DNA of 64,000 nt from Umezawaea sp042738955 (GTDB lineage: Bacteria; Actinomycetota; Actinomycetes; Mycobacteriales; Pseudonocardiaceae): positions 1-64,000 of the forward strand of contig NZ_JBHYHC010000009.1 of NCBI RefSeq assembly GCF_042738955.1, in the 5' to 3' direction. Positions within the stretch are counted from its first letter, which is position 1, and each line of letters starts with the position of its first letter. Both the position numbers and the translations under genes were made by a program. Of the stretch, positions 61,870 through 64,000 are shown piece after piece. The notes below the pieces were generated by a model. It was given only the letters and a program-made list of their open reading frames with translations. It did not search any database and was not told the DNA's origin.

Positions 61870-62969
61870 AGGTGCGTCCACCCGAGGAAACCGACTTCAC
61901 GAGCCCGACGCACGGGCCGCGCGTGTCGGCGCGGATCGGGCTGTGGCTGGGGATCGCGTTCGGCCTGTGCTTCGCCACGGGCCTGATCAGCCACGGCATC
62001 CAGCACCCCGCCGCGTGGTTCACCTGGCCGTCGCGGCCGGTGAACCTGTACCGGATCACCCAGGGGATCCACGTGACGTCCGGGGTCGCGGCGATCCCGC
62101 TGCTGCTGGCCAAGCTGTGGAGCGTGTACCCGAAGCTGTTCGGGAAGCCGCTGGTCAAGTCGATCCCGCACGCGCTGGAGCGCGGTTCGATCTTCGTGCT
62201 GATCGGCGCGTCGTTCTTCGAACTGCTGACCGGCGTGTTCAACGTCGCCCAGAACTACCCGTGGGCGTTCTTCTTCCCCACGGCGCACTACGCGGTCGCG
62301 TGGATCGCCACGGGTTCGCTGCTGGTGCACATCGCCGTGAAGCTCCCGGTCATCCGGGAGGCGTTGACCCGCAAGACGACCGAGGACCCGAAGCCCACGA
62401 CCGGCGCGTTGAGCCGACGGGGTTTCCTGCTCACCACCGGCGGGGCCGTCGGCGTCGCCGTGCTGGCCACGGTCGGCGGCACGGTGCCGTGGCTGCGGAA
62501 CGTCTCGGTGTTCGCCTCGCGGTCCGCGACGGGCGTGCCGATCAACCGGCTGGCCGCGGCCGCCGGGGTGACCGCCGCGGACTCGTCGTGGCGGCTCACG
62601 GTCGGCGACCGCCGGTTCAGCCTCGACGAGCTGCGGGCGATGCCGCAGACCACGGCGGAGCTGCCGATCGCGTGCGTGGAGGGCTGGAGCGCGACCGTCA
62701 CGTGGACCGGTGTCCCGGTCAAGGACCTGCTGGAACGGGCCGGTCTGCCCGCGGGCAGCGAGGTCCAGGTCGAGTCGTCGGAGCAGGGCGGGCTGTACCG
62801 GTCGACGACCCTGCCCGGCACGCACACCGCGGACCCGCTGACGTTGCTGGCGCTGCGGATGAACGGCGAGGAGCTGACGTTGGACCACGGCTACCCGTGC
62901 AGGCTCATCGCGCCCAGCAGGCCTGGTGTGCTCCAGACGAAGTGGGTCTCCCGGCTGGAGGTGCGGTGA
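61866..62969 (+). CDS. Molybdopterin-dependent oxidoreductase fused to a cytochrome b561-like membrane domain
   Basis: A 367-aa two-part protein. Residues 1-165 hold four TM helices of a b561/DUF-type haem domain with candidate His ligands (LISHGIQHPAAWF; QGIHVTSGVAAIPLL; TAHYAVAWIATGSLLVHIAVKLP). A twin-arginine-like segment (LSRRGFLLTTGG) and another helix lead to an extracytoplasmic sulfite-oxidase-type domain. The molybdenum ligand Cys270 sits in LPIACVEGWSATVTW. It would exchange electrons between the membrane quinone pool and an unknown sulfoxide, sulfite or similar substrate. Overlaps on both sides place it in the operon. Confidence 0.9.
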   Translation: MKVRPPEETDFTSPTHGPRVSARIGLWLGIAFGLCFATGLISHGIQHPAAWFTWPSRPVNLYRITQGIHVTSGVAAIPLLLAKLWSVYPKLFGKPLVKSIPHALERGSIFVLIGASFFELLTGVFNVAQNYPWAFFFPTAHYAVAWIATGSLLVHIAVKLPVIREALTRKTTEDPKPTTGALSRRGFLLTTGGAVGVAVLATVGGTVPWLRNVSVFASRSATGVPINRLAAAAGVTAADSSWRLTVGDRRFSLDELRAMPQTTAELPIACVEGWSATVTWTGVPVKDLLERAGLPAGSEVQVESSEQGGLYRSTTLPGTHTADPLTLLALRMNGEELTLDHGYPCRLIAPSRPGVLQTKWVSRLEVR

Positions 62970-63379
62970 TGAGGTGGGTGATCGGGGCCGTGGGGCTCGT
63001 GCTGCTCGGCTGGGGCGCGGTGGAACTGCTGCCGGTGGTGCTCGACAGCCCGCTGTCGCTGGGCGGCTGGCTCGTCGGCGGGCCGGTCGTGCACGACGCG
63101 CTGATCGCGCCGGTCGTCGGCGTCGGCGGCGTGGTCATCGCCCGTGTGCTGCCGAAGCCGTGGCGCGCTCCGGTCGGCGCGGGCCTGGTGGTGAGCGCGA
63201 TCCTCGTGGTGCTGTCGATCCCGTACCTGTGGCGCTCGTTCTCCGGGCCGCTCACGCCGGGCCTGCACGACCGCCCGTACCTGCTCGGCCTGCTGGTCGC
63301 GTTGACCGTCGTGTGGGTCGTCGTCGCGATCGTCGGGCTGGCCAGACGCGAGAACACCCGGCCGCGCCCTGACAGGTGA
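62969..63379 (+). CDS. Small polytopic membrane protein of unknown function
   Basis: A 136-aa protein with three to four TM helices (VIGAVGLVLLGWGAVELLPVVL; VHDALIAPVVGVGGVVIARVL; GAGLVVSAILVVLSIPYLW; GLLVALTVVWVVVAIVGLA) and a short basic tail. The ATG at 62969 overlaps the upstream stop by one base; a GTG directly before it (62966) is also possible. As the last gene of the GT2 operon it may be a partner of the molybdopterin membrane enzyme. The terminator stem starts inside its last codons. Confidence 0.8.
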   Translation: MRWVIGAVGLVLLGWGAVELLPVVLDSPLSLGGWLVGGPVVHDALIAPVVGVGGVVIARVLPKPWRAPVGAGLVVSAILVVLSIPYLWRSFSGPLTPGLHDRPYLLGLLVALTVVWVVVAIVGLARRENTRPRPDR

Positions 63380-63401
63380 GGGGGCCTGTCGGACGCGGCC
63401 G
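63359..63401 (+). terminator. Terminator of the GT2-molybdopterin operon
   Basis: A nested stem: CGGCCGCG (63359-63366) with CGCGGCCG (63394-63401), and GACAGG with CCTGTC inside, around an 8-nt loop. The left arm overlaps the end of the last coding sequence. Confidence 0.7.
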
Positions 63402-63457
63402 AGGTGTTCGGGTTCCTGTCGCCGGGGTAGCTTCGCTCTCCCTGCGTTCCCTGCTCC

Positions 63458-63483
63458 CGCGCCGGGAACCCGTTCCCGGCGCG
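63458..63483 (-). terminator. Terminator of pepD
   Basis: A perfect 12-bp stem CGCGCCGGGAAC / GTTCCCGGCGCG with a two-base loop, 27 nt after the pepD stop on the minus strand. Confidence 0.8.
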
Positions 63484-63510
63484 AGGGGCAATCACGCCGG
63501 GGGTCTGCGG

Positions 63511-64000
63511 TTACTTCGGTTCGACGACCTGGCTGCCGAGGGTGACCTCGACGGTCTTGTCGGTGCCGATGGTGAGCTTCACCTTGTCGTTGGGGGCCTT
63601 GGAGCGGACCGCGGCGACCAGCGCGTCGGAGGTGTCGATGTTGCGGTCGTCGAACTTGGTGATCACGTCACCGGACTTGATGCCCGCCTTCTCGGCCGCT
63701 CCCCCGGCGGTGACGTCGCTGACCAGCGCGCCGCCGTTGTCGCCGTCCTTCACCGAGACGCCGAGCACGGTCTGCGTGGCCTTGCCGCTGTCGGTGATCT
63801 CCTTGGCCGTGCGCCGGGCCTGGTCGATCGGGATGGCGAAGCCGATGCCGACCGAGCCGCCCTGCGTCTGCTGGGTGGAGTTCGGGCTGTAGATCGCGGA
63901 GTTGATGCCGATGACCTGGCCCTGCATGTTCACCAGCGGGCCGCCGGAGTTGCCGGGGTTGATCGCCGCGTCGGTCTGGATGGCGTCCAGCACCGAGGCC
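63511..64000 (-). CDS. pepD: HtrA/PepD-type serine protease with PDZ domain, truncated at window end
   Basis: Only the C-terminal 163 residues are present; the frame is open to base 64000. The fragment contains the catalytic serine (INPGNSGGPLVN), the end of the trypsin-like domain (VGIGFAIPIDQARR) and a full PDZ domain (QTVLGVSVKDG; GDVITKFDDRNIDTSDALV). In mycobacteria pepD lies next to mprAB and moaB2 and handles misfolded exported proteins. Whether mprAB lie beyond the window is not visible. Confidence 0.92.
   Translation of the reverse strand, partial: ASVLDAIQTDAAINPGNSGGPLVNMQGQVIGINSAIYSPNSTQQTQGGSVGIGFAIPIDQARRTAKEITDSGKATQTVLGVSVKDGDNGGALVSDVTAGGAAEKAGIKSGDVITKFDDRNIDTSDALVAAVRSKAPNDKVKLTIGTDKTVEVTLGSQVVEPK

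Overview
The window is high-GC actinobacterial chromosome. GTG starts are common, junctions overlap (GTGA/ATGA), and TANNNT -10 elements often sit 6-8 nt before the start codon. Gene content and protein style suggest a mycelial Pseudonocardiales-type organism (Saccharothrix/Lentzea/Actinosynnema-like); this placement is inference. The backbone follows, in order and largely in orientation, the Mycobacterium tuberculosis stretch that I remember as about Rv0981 to Rv1022 (pepD, moaB, mscL, fmdB, 5-FTHF cyclo-ligase, galU, moeA-like, rimJ, membrane protein, PMT, rsmI, metG, tatD, rpfB, ksgA, ispE, acyl-AMP ligase, pth, rplY, prs, glmU, TetR, mfd, mazG), with several lineage-specific insertions.

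Layout. 1-2066: end of an iron-uptake efeO-efeB operon. 2071-11413 (minus): mfd, a SurA-like lipoprotein, mazG and a tricorn protease as one tightly coupled operon, then a small Pro/Thr-rich membrane protein. 11525-16279: DUF4291 protein, sugar-dehydrogenase lipoprotein, TetR regulator, acyl-CoA desaturase with a striking 35-bp dyad upstream, and an anchored alpha/beta hydrolase. 16406-20784: tRNA-Gln, a diguanylate cyclase, glmU-prs and a strong terminator. 21124-25859: rplY, two proteins built of tandem DivIVA-like motifs, pth and a fatty acyl-AMP ligase. 25905-31063 (minus): ABC-F ATPase, ispE, metQ and metN with no metI. 31064-32020: non-coding region with a duplicated promoter cassette. 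32021-37331 (minus): metG-tatD-rpfB-ksgA. 37480-42274: class A beta-lactamase-like protein, rsmI/pmt divergent pair, and a PD-(D/E)XK-like protein. 42275-43772: C-rich minisatellite without genes. 43773-50172 (minus): Ser/Thr kinase, tRNA-Ala, and the sepX/glpr-rimJ-glp-galU group. 50210-54746: folate cyclo-ligase, fmdB, SAF-domain protein, mscL, serine hydrolase, a 59-aa protein and moaB. 54842-63379: an inserted cluster of NDP-sugar epimerase, membrane protein, two-component system, GT-C transferase, and a coupled plus-strand operon (GT2, DUF2064 transferase, methyltransferase, cytochrome b561/molybdopterin oxidoreductase, membrane protein). 63511-end: C-terminal part of an HtrA/PepD protease.

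Themes: envelope construction and polar growth (glmU, galU, PMT, RpfB, SepX/Glp pair, DivIVA-repeat proteins, kinase), translation and RNA maintenance (metG, ksgA, rsmI, pth, rplY, two tRNAs), and genome or nucleotide-pool maintenance (mfd, mazG). The best candidates for undescribed biology are the 54.8-63.4 kb sugar/redox cluster, the paired DivIVA-repeat proteins around pth, the duplicated promoter cassette beside ksgA, and the DNA-damage-type promoter in front of metG. All calls come from reading the sequence and remembered family knowledge; no database search was run.
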